Source: Nocardioides salarius (GTDB lineage Bacteria > Actinomycetota > Actinomycetes > Propionibacteriales > Nocardioidaceae). Taken from it: 64,000 nucleotides of DNA. Both the position numbers and the translations under genes were made by a program. Position 1 is the first letter of the stretch, and every line of letters begins with the position of its first letter. Where the stretch lies: assembly GCF_016907435.1 (NCBI RefSeq), contig NZ_JAFBBZ010000001.1, forward strand, positions 124,001 through 188,000, in the 5' to 3' direction. The notes beneath the pieces are model-generated. The model saw nothing but the letters and a program-made list of their open reading frames with translations, had not been told where the DNA came from and ran no database searches. Below, piece by piece: positions 42,727 to 51,720 of the stretch.

Positions 42727-43637
42727 GTCCCGAGCCTGCCACGACGGTGCGTGGAGTCGTGCGGGTCGACGAGCAGCACCGGGCAGCGGGCCTCGTGCAG
42801 CACCCCGCGGGCCACCGGACCGAGGTGGGAGCCGAGCGGCACCAGGGGGTCGTGGCGGCCCAGGACCAGCAGGTCGGAGCTGCCGCTGGCCTCGACCAGG
42901 ACCTCCGCGGGCGAGCCGCGCCGGGTCCCCACCGTGGCCCGCACCTGCATCGCGTCGACGCCGGCGGCCCCCAGGGCCTGGCGGATCTCGTCGGCCGCCC
43001 GCTCGGCCAGCTCCTGCACCTGCGCCCGCGAGGTGACGCCCCCGTCGTACATCCCCGTCAGCCGCCAGGCGTGCAGGGCGTGCAGGCTCGCGCCGCGCCC
43101 GGCCGCCTCGGCGACGGCGGCGCGCAGCACCCGTTCGGAACGCACCGGCACGTCGACGCCGACGGTGACCCGCGGCTCCTGGCCGGGAGCGTGCCCCGGG
43201 CTCCACGTCGACGGGACCGCCACGACCGGCACCCGCAGGTGGGCGCCGAGGCTGTTGGTCACCGATCGTGAGACCAGCCGGTGCACCCGGGACAGGTCGC
43301 GGTGCTGCACGACGACCATCCGGGCCCCCCGGGTGGTCTCGCGCAACGACTCCACAACCGGCCCGACGCCCAGGTCGGCGGTCAGCGCGGTCGTGGGCGG
43401 GACCACCCGCCTGGCCACCCGGAACGCCTCGTCGAGCACGCGGCGGCCGCGCTCCTGCACCTCGGGCGAGGTGACCAGGATGCTGTCGGGGCCGTGCACG
43501 AAGGCCGGCGCGACGTGCAGCAGGTGTACGCCGCAGCCCGCCCGCACCGCCTCGTCCACGGCGAAGTCGAGGGCCGCGCGACCGGCACCGTCGCTGCCGA
43601 CCGCCACGACGACGGGCGGCGGGCTCGTCTCGTCCAC
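42723..43637 (-). CDS. Universal stress protein with two UspA domains (paralogue 1)
   Basis: The 304-aa protein has two UspA-like domains: VVVAVGSDGAGRAALDFAV at the start and VTVGVDVPVRSERVLRAAV at about residue 155. The second ends with LVLGRHDPLVPLGSHLGPVAR and CPVLLVDP, a typical nucleotide-binding end. Actinobacterial tandem Usps are often induced by low oxygen or stasis. It is 9 nt downstream of a close paralogue, so the pair arose by tandem duplication. Confidence 0.88.
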   Translation of the reverse strand: MDETSPPPVVVAVGSDGAGRAALDFAVDEAVRAGCGVHLLHVAPAFVHGPDSILVTSPEVQERGRRVLDEAFRVARRVVPPTTALTADLGVGPVVESLRETTRGARMVVVQHRDLSRVHRLVSRSVTNSLGAHLRVPVVAVPSTWSPGHAPGQEPRVTVGVDVPVRSERVLRAAVAEAAGRGASLHALHAWRLTGMYDGGVTSRAQVQELAERAADEIRQALGAAGVDAMQVRATVGTRRGSPAEVLVEASGSSDLLVLGRHDPLVPLGSHLGPVARGVLHEARCPVLLVDPHDSTHRRGRLGT

Positions 43638-43646
43638 GACTCCCCC

Positions 43647-44543
43647 TCAGCCCGGCCGGTGCGGGTCGACGAGCATCACCGGGCACTGCGCCTCGCGCAG
43701 CACGGCCCCGGCGACCGGGCCCACGTGGGATCCGAGCGGCACCATCGGGTCGTGCTTGCCCACGACCAGCAGGCTCGACGCCTCGCTGGCCTCGACCAGC
43801 CGCTCGGCGGCCGGCGACTGCGGGGTGCGCACCTCGACCTCGAGGCCGTCGAGGTCCAGGCCCAGCTCGACCAGCCGGTCGCGGATCTCCTCGGCCTCCT
43901 GCACCGCGATGCTCTCCCCGTGCACCCGGGCCAGCGAGGGGTCGTCGTGCAGCCCGGGCAGCGACCACGAGTGCACCAGCTCCAGGCGAGCCCCCCTCGC
44001 GCGGGCCGCGTCGACGGCGGCGCGCAGCACCGCGTCGCTGCGGTGCGGCACGTCCACGCCCGCGGTCACCAGGCCGGGCGCCGCGTCGTCGGGCGGCGCG
44101 ACCCAGCCCGTCGGCACCGAGACCAGCGGCACGTGCAGGCGCGCGGCCAGCCCGCTGGTGGTCGAGCGCGACACCAGGCGACGTACGCGCGAGAGGTCAC
44201 GGTGCTGGAGCACCACCATCCGGGCCGCCTCGAGGTCGGCGACGGCGTCGACGAGCTCGTGCACGACGGTGCCCAGCAGCAGCCGCCCGGTGACCGGGAT
44301 CGTCTCTCCCGCCATGCCACGGCACAGGTCGAAGGCCTCGCGCAGGCTCCGGCGGCCGATCGCCTCGACGTCGACCGACTGCACCAGCACCATCTCGGGC
44401 CCCTGCGGGAGGGCGTGCACGACGTGCAGCAGGTGCACGCCGCACCCTCGTCGCCGTGCCTCGTCCACGGCGAAGGCCAGGGCCGCGTCGGCCGGCTGCT
44501 CGCCCAGGGCGACGACGACGGGGTGAGGGGTGGGCTGGCTCAT
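43647..44543 (-). CDS. Universal stress protein with two UspA domains (paralogue 2)
   Basis: The 298-aa protein is clearly related to its downstream neighbour: the same layout, the same RMVVLQHRDLSRV and LLVVGKHDPMVPLGSH segments and the same CPVMLVDPH end. It heads the three-gene operon. AGGAGGCCCCG precedes the ATG at 44543. A DosR-like box lies about 70-80 nt upstream. Confidence 0.88.
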   Translation of the reverse strand: MSQPTPHPVVVALGEQPADAALAFAVDEARRRGCGVHLLHVVHALPQGPEMVLVQSVDVEAIGRRSLREAFDLCRGMAGETIPVTGRLLLGTVVHELVDAVADLEAARMVVLQHRDLSRVRRLVSRSTTSGLAARLHVPLVSVPTGWVAPPDDAAPGLVTAGVDVPHRSDAVLRAAVDAARARGARLELVHSWSLPGLHDDPSLARVHGESIAVQEAEEIRDRLVELGLDLDGLEVEVRTPQSPAAERLVEASEASSLLVVGKHDPMVPLGSHVGPVAGAVLREAQCPVMLVDPHRPG

Positions 44544-44610
44544 CGGGGCCTCCTGGGTCCGACCCGGCTGGGTCCGGCTCCAGCCTCACGGTCCTCCGGC
44601 GCCCGCCACA

Positions 44611-44624
44611 GGGACCAAGGTCCA
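44611..44624. promoter_or_regulatory. DosR/DevR-like box
   Basis: GGGACCAAGGTCCA contains the palindrome GGACC-AA-GGTCC and matches the core of the mycobacterial DosR consensus (GGGACT-WW-AGTCCC) in most positions. It lies between the universal stress operon and the divergent alcohol dehydrogenase, both of which are typical hypoxia-regulon genes. Confidence 0.45.
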
Positions 44625-44715
44625 CGGCTGCGCGTGCCTTGGGCCCTGGGTGGCCAGCCCAGCGGGGCACCACGGTGGAGGAAACGCGACCAGGACGCAC
44701 GCGGGGAGGACCGGC

Positions 44716-45780
44716 ATGCAGGCACTACGTCTCAAGCAGTGGCACAGCGAGCCCGAGCTGGAGGAGGTGGCGGTGCCCGAGCCGGGCCCCGGTGAGGTGC
44801 TGGTGCAGGTGGGAGCCTCCGGCGCCTGCCACTCCGACCTGCACCTGATGCACGAGTTCGAGGCGGGGGCCCTGCCGTGGGGACCTCCGTTCACGCTCGG
44901 CCACGAGAACGCCGGCTGGGTGCACACGCTGGGCTCCGGCGTGCGCGGGCTCGAGCCGGGGCAGCCCGTCGCGGTCGTCGGGGCGTGGGGGTGCGGCACC
45001 TGCCGGCGCTGCCTGGACGGCCTCGAGACCTACTGCGAGCGCCCCGACCTGGCGCCGGTGCCGGGGGGCGGCGGCGGCCTGGGCCTCGACGGCGGGATGG
45101 CGGAGTTCCTGCTGGTGCCGGCCGCCCGGCACGTGGTCGCGCTGCCCGAGGGCCTCGAGCCGACCGACGCCGCGCCGCTGACCGACGCGGGCCTGACGCC
45201 CTACCACGCCGTACGCCGCTCGTGGCCCAAGCTCGGCCCGACCGCGACCGTGCTGGTGATCGGGGTCGGCGGCCTGGGCCACCTGTGCGTGCAGGTGCTC
45301 CGCGCGACCACCGCGGCACGGGTCGTGGCCGTCGACCCGCGCGGCTCGGCCCGCGACCTGGCCCTGGAGTGCGGAGCCGACCTCGCTCTTGCGCCCGGTG
45401 ACGACCTGGTCGCCGAGGTGCGGGAGGCCACCCAGGGGGTCGGCGTCGACGTCGTGCTCGACATGGTCGGCTCCGACGAGACCCTGGCGACCGGCGCGGC
45501 GTGCCTGCGCCAGCTCGGCGACCTGACCATCGTGGGCCTCGGCGGCGGGACCCTGCCGGTCTCCTTCTTCGGGGTGCCCTACGAGGCGAGCGTGCAGTCG
45601 ACCTACTGGGGCAACCGCCGCGAGCTCGTCGACGTGCTCGACCTCGGGGCTCGCGGGCTGCTCCGGTCGCACACCACGCTGTACACGCTCGCAGACGCGG
45701 CCCAGGCCTACCGCGACCTGGCCAGCGGCACGGTCTCGGGACGGGCCGTGGTGGTGCCGAACGACGGGTTCCGGCCCTGA
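44716..45780 (+). CDS. Zinc-dependent alcohol dehydrogenase
   Basis: The 354-aa protein has the catalytic zinc site (GACHSDLH, GHENAGWV), the structural zinc cysteines CGTCRRCLDGLETYC and the NAD(P) motif VLVIGVGGLGHLCVQVLR. It oxidises alcohols or reduces aldehydes; the substrate is unknown. GGGGAGGA lies 6 nt before the ATG at 44716. It is divergent from the universal stress proteins with a DosR-like box between them, which suggests a role under low oxygen. Confidence 0.92.
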   Translation: MQALRLKQWHSEPELEEVAVPEPGPGEVLVQVGASGACHSDLHLMHEFEAGALPWGPPFTLGHENAGWVHTLGSGVRGLEPGQPVAVVGAWGCGTCRRCLDGLETYCERPDLAPVPGGGGGLGLDGGMAEFLLVPAARHVVALPEGLEPTDAAPLTDAGLTPYHAVRRSWPKLGPTATVLVIGVGGLGHLCVQVLRATTAARVVAVDPRGSARDLALECGADLALAPGDDLVAEVREATQGVGVDVVLDMVGSDETLATGAACLRQLGDLTIVGLGGGTLPVSFFGVPYEASVQSTYWGNRRELVDVLDLGARGLLRSHTTLYTLADAAQAYRDLASGTVSGRAVVVPNDGFRP

Positions 45781-45793
45781 CCCGCCCGGCCCC

Positions 45794-46264
45794 TCACTCC
45801 AGCGTGATGTCGCACTCCGCCAGGGCGTGCTCCTCGATCTCCTCGCCCGCGGCGTCCAGCTCCTCGCCCTCGAGGCCCTCGAGCGCGCTGCCCATGGCCT
45901 CCAGCTTCTCGAGGTCGGCCTCCGGGTCGCCCTCGCCGCTCATCATGGTGTCGAGCTCGTCCATGCTCAGGCCCGCCTCGTCGAGCCGGTCCTCGACCTC
46001 GGCCAAGCCCTCGTTGAGCGTCTCCCACTGTTCGGCGACCTCGTCGGGGGCGGCGTCACCGAGCTGGTCGAAGGCGTCGGCGACCTCGCCGAAGCTGACG
46101 TCGCCGCCGCTGCCGAGCGCGCCCAGCTCGTCCACGGAGTCGGCCAGCTCGGCGCAGTAGGCCTCCACGTCGTCGCCGGAGCTGCAAGCGCCCAGCGCCA
46201 GCGGCAGGCTGAGCACGGCCGCGGCCAGGAAAGCGGAGGAACGTGCCGTGCGCGTGGTCGTCAT
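45794..46264 (-). CDS. Acidic lipoprotein, function unknown
   Basis: The 156-aa protein has a lipoprotein signal peptide: MTTTRTARSS, a hydrophobic run and a lipobox LALGAC near residue 26. The mature part is very rich in Asp, Glu and Leu and likely helical, with one further pair of cysteines (EAYCAEL and LAECDI). No family recognised. It converges on the alcohol dehydrogenase gene, leaving 13 nt. Confidence 0.75.
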   Translation of the reverse strand: MTTTRTARSSAFLAAAVLSLPLALGACSSGDDVEAYCAELADSVDELGALGSGGDVSFGEVADAFDQLGDAAPDEVAEQWETLNEGLAEVEDRLDEAGLSMDELDTMMSGEGDPEADLEKLEAMGSALEGLEGEELDAAGEEIEEHALAECDITLE

Positions 46265-46356
46265 GCCCCCAGCATGCACTGCGGCGGGTGGCCGCGCAGG
46301 CGTATCGCGCGAGGCCGCGAGGCATCGTCGGACCGCGCGACGGGTACAGGGCCTGC

Positions 46357-46950
46357 ATGGCACAGGACAGGCTCGAGGAGTACCGCGACAGACGATCGAG
46401 CACCAGCCCCGAGCCGGCGGGCAGCAGCGGTCCCGCCGGTGCGGGGCACGAGCCGGTGTTCGTGGTCCAGCGCCACGACGCCTCGAGCCTGCACTTCGAC
46501 CTGCGGCTCGAGATCGAGGGCGTACTCGTCTCGTGGGCGGTGCCCAAGGGACCGTCGGTGGACCCCTCCGACAAGCGCCTGGCGCGGCGTACCGAGGACC
46601 ACCCGTTGGACTACGCCGGCTTCGAGGGCCGCATCGACGAGGGCTACGGCGCCGGCACCGTCGTGGTGTGGGACACCGGGACCTACGAGAACCTGACCGA
46701 GAGGGACGGCGAGCCGCAGGAGGCTCAGGACGCCCTGGACGCCGGGCACCTCAAGGTCCGTCTGCACGGCGAGAAGCTGAGCGGCGCCTTCGCCCTGACC
46801 CACACCCGGATGGGCGGCGACGACGCGGCCTGGATGCTGGTCAAGGTCGACGACGAGGGCGCCGACCGCCGGCGGCGCCCGACGTCGACGCAGAACGAGT
46901 CGGTCCTCAGCGGACGCACCAACGAGGATCTCGCGCGCGACCCCTCGTGA
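46357..46950 (+). CDS. LigD 3'-phosphoesterase domain as a separate protein
   Basis: The 197-aa protein is a stand-alone LigD phosphoesterase. His40 (VQRHDA), Asp48 (HFDLRLE) and His82 (EDHPLDYAGFEG) keep the spacing of the metal ligands His42, Asp50 and His84 of Pseudomonas LigD. It trims 3'-phosphate or ribonucleotide ends before ligation. The gene faces the polymerase-domain gene with only 3 nt between stop codons. TACAGG lies 6 nt before the ATG, so a leaderless transcript is possible. Confidence 0.88.
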   Translation: MAQDRLEEYRDRRSSTSPEPAGSSGPAGAGHEPVFVVQRHDASSLHFDLRLEIEGVLVSWAVPKGPSVDPSDKRLARRTEDHPLDYAGFEGRIDEGYGAGTVVVWDTGTYENLTERDGEPQEAQDALDAGHLKVRLHGEKLSGAFALTHTRMGGDDAAWMLVKVDDEGADRRRRPTSTQNESVLSGRTNEDLARDPS

Positions 46951-46953
46951 GGG

Positions 46954-47856
46954 CTACGACTCTCGGGCCAGCCGCCGCCGGGCCGCGCCGAGGCCCTGGC
47001 CGCGTGGCAGCTCGGACCACGGGTCGCCCGCGCGCTGCAGGCGTCGGTCGAGGTCGTGCAGCCGCACCTGGTCGGGCTCGACACTGCCCAGCTCGGCCCA
47101 GGTGATCGGGGCCGAGACCGGCGCCCCGGGCCGGGCGCGCACGGCGTACGGCGGCACCAGGGTCTGCCCGTAGCCGTTGCGCATCACGTCCACGAGCACC
47201 CGCTCGCCCCTGCGGTCCTTGCGCGCCTCGAGCGTGAGCAGGTCGGGCTCGCGCTCGACGAGCACCTGAGCGACCTGGCGGGCGAAGTCGCGCACCTCGT
47301 CGAAGCCCTGGAGCCGGCGCAGCGGCACCACCACGTGGTAGCCCCGCGACCCGCTGGTCTTGACCACGGAGGTGAGGCCGAGGTCGTCGAGCAGCTCGCC
47401 GACCAGGGTGGTGGCCCTGCGCACCGCGGCCAGGCCCGGCACCGAGGGATCGAGGTCGAAGACCAGCTGGTCGGGGCGCTCGAGCCGGTCGGCCCTGCTC
47501 AGCCACGCGTGCGGGGTCAGGCACGCCTGCTGGGCCAGGAGGACCAGGGTCCGGGTGTCGGAGACCACCACCTGGCGCTGGGGCCCCTCCCCCGTGGCGA
47601 CCTCGACGGTGCGCACGAAGTCGGGGAAGTGCGCCGGGACCTTCTTCTCGTAGAACGATGCCCCGCCGAGCCCGTCGGGGAAGCGCTGCATCGAGATGGG
47701 ACGGTCTCGCAGGTGCGGCAGCACCAGGTCGGCGACCGCCTGGTGGTAGCGCGCCAGGTCGAGCTTGGTGACCTCCGGCGCCTCCCCTGCTCCGGGCACC
47801 AGGACCTTGGCGGGCTTGGTCACCCGGACGCCCGCCACCTCGGCCTCCTCACTCAT
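46954..47856 (-). CDS. LigD polymerase (primase-type) domain as a separate protein
   Basis: The 300-aa protein is the LigD polymerase domain of the archaeo-eukaryotic primase type. It has the ISMQRFPDG segment, the catalytic VFDLDPS motif (two Asp) and a KTSGSRGYHVVVPL segment. In end joining it adds nucleotides, preferably ribonucleotides, to broken ends. The ATG at 47856 overlaps the ligase stop codon by 4 nt (ATGA), so ligase and polymerase are coupled even though they are not fused. Confidence 0.9.
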   Translation of the reverse strand: MSEEAEVAGVRVTKPAKVLVPGAGEAPEVTKLDLARYHQAVADLVLPHLRDRPISMQRFPDGLGGASFYEKKVPAHFPDFVRTVEVATGEGPQRQVVVSDTRTLVLLAQQACLTPHAWLSRADRLERPDQLVFDLDPSVPGLAAVRRATTLVGELLDDLGLTSVVKTSGSRGYHVVVPLRRLQGFDEVRDFARQVAQVLVEREPDLLTLEARKDRRGERVLVDVMRNGYGQTLVPPYAVRARPGAPVSAPITWAELGSVEPDQVRLHDLDRRLQRAGDPWSELPRGQGLGAARRRLARES

Positions 47857-48809
47857 CGGGCCTCCCTCACCACGTCGCCGGCCGGCTTGTCGTGCCGCAG
47901 CCCGAGGAAGCGCGGGTGCCGCAGCTGGCCCGCCGAGGTCCACTCCGTGAAGGCGACCTCCGCGACCAGCACCGGTCGTGCCCAGTGCACCCCGCCACGC
48001 CGCCTCCCGGACCCGGGCAGCGCGCCGCGGGTGCACGGCGACGTGGGCACCTCGAGGTCGGTGAGCCGCTCGTGGAGGTCGCGCAGCACCCTCTCGGAGA
48101 AGCCGGTGCCGACCTTGCCGGCGTAGACCAGGTCGTCACCGTCGTGGTAGCCCAGCAGGAGCGCTCCCAGGGCGACGCGTGAGCCGGTCGGCTCGCTCCA
48201 GCCCACCACGACGAGCTCCTGACCGGCCTCGCACTTGAACTTCAACCAGGCGTCCGTGCGTCCCGAGGGGTACGCCGCGTCGGCACGCTTGGCGATCAGG
48301 CCCTCCCAGCCGCGCCGGCAGACCTCGGCGAACCAGTCCTCGCCGCCGCGTACCCGGTGCGGGGTGCTGCGCAGGGGGCGCCGCCACGTCAAGAGGCCCC
48401 GCAGCGCACGCTTGCGCTCGAGCAGCGGCTCGCCCCGCAGGTCGCGCTCGCCGATCTCGAGCACGTCGAAGACGTAGAACCAGACCGCCACACCGGTGCG
48501 GCGGGCCCGCTCGGGGTCCGAGAGGTGGATGCGTGGCTGGAGCCGCGCAAAGCTGGTGCGCGAGCCCTCGAAGGCCACCACCTCGCCGTCCACCACGAAC
48601 TCGGGCGCCTCTTGTGCGGCGAGCGCCTCGGCGACCTCGGGGAACGCTGCCGTGACGTCGCGCCCCGATCGGGAGTAGAGGCGGGCGCCCGACCCGTCGC
48701 GCACCGCCAGCACCCGCTGGCCGTCGAGCTTGCGCTCGTAGATCCACCCCTCGCGCCAGGAGCGCTCGTGGCTCAGCGTGGCGAGAGCCGGGCTCGGGAC
48801 GCCTGCCAT
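47853..48809 (-). CDS. ATP-dependent DNA ligase (LigD ligase-domain type)
   Basis: The 318-aa protein has the ligase nucleotidyl motif YERKLDGQRV, in which Lys27 is the AMP-accepting residue, then FVVDGEVVAF, VFDVLEI, EGLIAKR and WLKFKC, and an OB-fold with YAGKVGTGFSE. It is the ligase domain of LigD encoded by its own gene. It probably seals double-strand breaks with the neighbouring polymerase and phosphoesterase; no Ku gene is in the window. Confidence 0.92.
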   Translation of the reverse strand: MAGVPSPALATLSHERSWREGWIYERKLDGQRVLAVRDGSGARLYSRSGRDVTAAFPEVAEALAAQEAPEFVVDGEVVAFEGSRTSFARLQPRIHLSDPERARRTGVAVWFYVFDVLEIGERDLRGEPLLERKRALRGLLTWRRPLRSTPHRVRGGEDWFAEVCRRGWEGLIAKRADAAYPSGRTDAWLKFKCEAGQELVVVGWSEPTGSRVALGALLLGYHDGDDLVYAGKVGTGFSERVLRDLHERLTDLEVPTSPCTRGALPGSGRRRGGVHWARPVLVAEVAFTEWTSAGQLRHPRFLGLRHDKPAGDVVREAR

Positions 48810-48913
48810 CGGTGCTCCTGCCTGTCGGGGTCGATCTGGTGTCGCGCTCCTGGTACCCGGTACGCACCGCAGTCATGCGTGTGGGCGACGCCCCCGTGGG
48901 GTACCGGTCGGGC

Positions 48914-49696
48914 ATGCCGGAGCTGCCCGACGTCGAGGTCTTCCGCCGTCGCCTGGTCGAGGCCACGACCGATCGCCGCATCGAGGGGGTCGACGTGCTC
49001 GACGGCGACGTCCTGGCGACCACCTCGGCCGAGCTCGACCGGGCCCTGGCCGGCAGCCGGGTGACCGGCACCCGCCGGCACGGCAAGCAGCTCTACGTCG
49101 GCCTCGGCGACGGCCCCCGGCTGCGGCTGCACTTCGGGATGACCGGGCACCTGGCCACGGGGGCCGCCGACGAGGAGCTGCCCCGGCACACGCGGGTCGT
49201 CCTGGCCCTCTCGCAGGGGCGTCGGCTGCTGCTGGTCGACCAGCGCAAGCTGGGCGAGGTCGGCCTCGTGGGGTGCGTCGACGACGACGTGGTGCAGCGC
49301 GGCCTCGGACCGGACGCGCTCGACCTCGACCTGGCGGGCCTGCGGGCGGTGCTGGCCCGGAGCCGTGGGGCGCTGAAGCCGACGCTGATGGACCAGGGCC
49401 GCATGGCGGGCCTGGGCAACATCTACAGCGACGAGGTCCTCTTCCAGGCCCGCCTCGACCCACGGGCCCCGGCCGCGGAGGTCTCGCGCGGCGAGGCACG
49501 ACGGCTGCACCGCCAGCTGCGCCGGGTGATCGAGCGGGCGGTCGCGGGAGAGGTCCGCGACTTCCCGCGCGGGTGGTTGCTGCACAGACGCGACGACGGC
49601 GCCCGGTGCCCACGTTGCGGCGGACCGGTCGAGCGCTTCACCGCCGCCGGCCGGCACGGGTTCCGCTGCCCGGCCTGCCAGTCCCGCGGGGCCTGA
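48914..49696 (+). CDS. Fpg/Nei family DNA glycosylase
   Basis: The 260-aa protein starts MPELPDVEVFRRRL, giving the Pro catalytic N-terminus and Glu of the family. It has RRHGKQLYV with the conserved lysine, GRMAGLGNIYSDEVLF in the helix-two-turn-helix, and a C-terminal zinc finger (CPRCG and CPAC). It removes oxidised bases and cuts the abasic site. Whether it is of Fpg or Nei type cannot be settled. The ATG at 48914 is fixed by the need for Pro after Met. Confidence 0.92.
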   Translation: MPELPDVEVFRRRLVEATTDRRIEGVDVLDGDVLATTSAELDRALAGSRVTGTRRHGKQLYVGLGDGPRLRLHFGMTGHLATGAADEELPRHTRVVLALSQGRRLLLVDQRKLGEVGLVGCVDDDVVQRGLGPDALDLDLAGLRAVLARSRGALKPTLMDQGRMAGLGNIYSDEVLFQARLDPRAPAAEVSRGEARRLHRQLRRVIERAVAGEVRDFPRGWLLHRRDDGARCPRCGGPVERFTAAGRHGFRCPACQSRGA

Positions 49697-49783
49697 GCCC
49701 GGTGTGACCACCCGCACGCGTGGCGCGGTGGTCGTCCGGGTACCGGCACGACGGCACAGTCCGACGACACGAGGAGGAGCCGG

Positions 49784-50017
49784 ATGCCGACCTGTCTCAG
49801 CACCAGGGTGCGCGCGAGCACCCGCAGCATCGCCCGTACGGTGGCCCGTCGAGGCGGTCGTCCCCTGACGGACCGGGGCGGGGCGACCGGCACGCCGTCG
49901 CACGACCTGGACGAGGCCCCGCCGTCCCTGGCCCAGGAGACGAACTGGGTGGTCAGCGGCGGGGGCCTGGTGGGCCGCGATGGCACCGAGCCCCGCCGAG
50001 CCCGCCGGAGCAGGTGA
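49784..50017 (+). CDS. Small hypothetical protein, 77 aa
   Basis: A strong GAGGAGGAG motif lies just before the ATG at 49784, and nearly all third codon positions are G or C, as in real genes here. The product is rich in Arg, Gly and Pro and shows no membrane segment or known motif. It converges on the symporter gene. It may be a genuine small protein of unknown role. Confidence 0.5.
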   Translation: MPTCLSTRVRASTRSIARTVARRGGRPLTDRGGATGTPSHDLDEAPPSLAQETNWVVSGGGLVGRDGTEPRRARRSR

Positions 50018-50036
50018 CGGGGCCCGGCGCGTCGGC

Positions 50037-51467
50037 TCAGACGCGGGCGGACGGCTCGAGCGACGGGCCGGTCGACACGGTCGACACGGTCGCCGACGGC
50101 CGGTCCTCCTCGACCGCCGCGGCGCGGACCCAGCCACCGGTGCGCGGAGCGTCGTACACCTCGTGGTCGAGGATGCCCTCACGCTTGGCCACCAGGGTCG
50201 GCACCAGCGCCTGGCCGGTGACGTTGACCGCGGTGCGGCCCATGTCGAGGATCGGGTCGATCGCCAGCAGCAGGCCGACGCCTTCGAGGGGCAGGCCCAG
50301 CGTCGAGAGGGTCAGCGTGAGCATCACCGTGGCGCCGGTGACCCCGGCCGTGGCGGCCGAGCCGATCACCGAGACCACCACGATGAGCAGGTAGTCGGTG
50401 ACCGCCAGGTCGACCCCGAAGAACTGAGCCACGAAGATCGCGGAGATCGCCGGGTAGATCGAGGCGCAGCCGTCCATCTTGGTGGTCGCGCCGAGCGGCA
50501 CCGCGAACGAGGAGTAGGCGCGCGGCACGCCCAGGTTGCGCTCGGTGACCGACTCGGTGACCGGCATCGTGCCGACCGAGGAGCGCGAGACGAAGGCCAG
50601 CGAGATGGCCGGCCACGCGCCGGAGAAGAACTGGCGCACCGAAAGACCGTTGACACGCAGCAGCACGGGGTAGACCACGAGCAGCACCAGCAGCAGCCCG
50701 GCGTAGATCGCGCCGGTGAAGACGCCGAGGGAGCCCAGCGCGTCCCAGCCGTACGTCGCGACCGCCTTGCCGAGCAGGCCCACCGTGGCGACCGGGGCCA
50801 GCAGGATGACCCACCAGAGCGCCTTCTGCACCACGGCCAGTGCCGAGCGCACCACGACCAGGAAGGGCTCCGCGGCCTCGCCGACCTTGAGCGTGGCGAT
50901 GCCGACGGCGATCGCGACGACCAGGATCTGCAGCACGTTGAAGGAGAGCGCGACGCTGCCGTCGTCGCCGCCGCTGGCCTGCAGGCCCAGCACGTTGGCG
51001 GGCACCAGGCCGTTGAGGAAGTCCAGCCACGACCCGCTGCTCGCGGGCTCCGAGGCCGCGTCCGCGGAGACGCTGGTGCGCGAGCCGGGCTGGAGCACCA
51101 GCCCGAGCGTGATGCCGATGGAGACGGCGATCAGCGCCGTGCCGGCGAACCACGCCAGCGTCTTCCAGGCCAGCCTGGCGGCCCCTGCGACGTCGCGGAG
51201 GTTGGCGATCGAGGCGACGATCGCCAGGAAGACCAGGGCCGGCACGACTGCCTTGAGCAGGGTGACGAAGGTGCCGCCGACGGTGGTGAGGGTCTCCGTC
51301 AGCCAGTTGGGGTCGACCTCGCCGGTGGCGGAGACGCCGTCGGGGCCCATCGAGCGGGCCACGAGGCCGAGGACGACGCCCAGGACGAGGCCGAGGAGCA
51401 CCTGGACACCGAAGGAGGGCATCCGCAGGCGGCGGGTGGGGGTGGGAGCGGGCAGGGTGGAGCTCAC
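50037..51467 (-). CDS. Dicarboxylate/amino acid:cation symporter (DAACS family)
   Basis: The 476-aa membrane protein has the DAACS pattern: repeated hydrophobic helices, a serine-rich SRSSVGTMPVT re-entrant loop, the FAVPLGATTKMDGCASIYPA motif that binds substrate and cation, and DPILDMGRTAVNVTGQA near the C-terminus. It takes up C4-dicarboxylates, glutamate or similar acids with protons or sodium. GTG at 51467 has AAAGG 9 nt upstream. A C-terminal VSTVST repeat is only low complexity. The next 200 nt upstream hold nothing I recognise. Confidence 0.92.
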   Translation of the reverse strand: MSSTLPAPTPTRRLRMPSFGVQVLLGLVLGVVLGLVARSMGPDGVSATGEVDPNWLTETLTTVGGTFVTLLKAVVPALVFLAIVASIANLRDVAGAARLAWKTLAWFAGTALIAVSIGITLGLVLQPGSRTSVSADAASEPASSGSWLDFLNGLVPANVLGLQASGGDDGSVALSFNVLQILVVAIAVGIATLKVGEAAEPFLVVVRSALAVVQKALWWVILLAPVATVGLLGKAVATYGWDALGSLGVFTGAIYAGLLLVLLVVYPVLLRVNGLSVRQFFSGAWPAISLAFVSRSSVGTMPVTESVTERNLGVPRAYSSFAVPLGATTKMDGCASIYPAISAIFVAQFFGVDLAVTDYLLIVVVSVIGSAATAGVTGATVMLTLTLSTLGLPLEGVGLLLAIDPILDMGRTAVNVTGQALVPTLVAKREGILDHEVYDAPRTGGWVRAAAVEEDRPSATVSTVSTGPSLEPSARV

Positions 51468-51670
51468 GGGTGGTGCCTTTCGCAGCGGCCGCACGGCGTA
51501 CGCCGTCGGCTCGGGGACCGAGGAGGGATGAAGGGGCTCAGTCAGCTGCGACAATCGGCGCACTGGCGCCGCTGGAGGTCGATGACGATGCGCCGCGTCA
51601 GCAGCTCACCCTCGGTCACCGGTCCTCGCACGCGGGGGCCAACCTGCGCCCCCAGGGGTTCATTCCCGCC

Positions 51671-51705
51671 GGACCCCGGACGTGTGCGACGACACATCCG
51701 GGTCC
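51671..51705. terminator. Hairpin terminator after the SRPBCC gene
   Basis: Arms at 51671-51685 and 51692-51705 pair with one bulge and one mismatch, around a GCGACG loop. It begins 15 nt beyond the stop codon of the SRPBCC gene on the minus strand. Confidence 0.7.
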
Positions 51706-51720
51706 ACGCCGCTCGGCCTG

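Noticed and set aside
46357..49696. Complete non-homologous end-joining locus
   Set aside because: No Ku gene occurs anywhere in the window, so only the LigD activities can be claimed.
50069..50096. Repeated GTCGACACG units
   Set aside because: They encode the C-terminal VSTVST tail of the symporter; low-complexity coding sequence.
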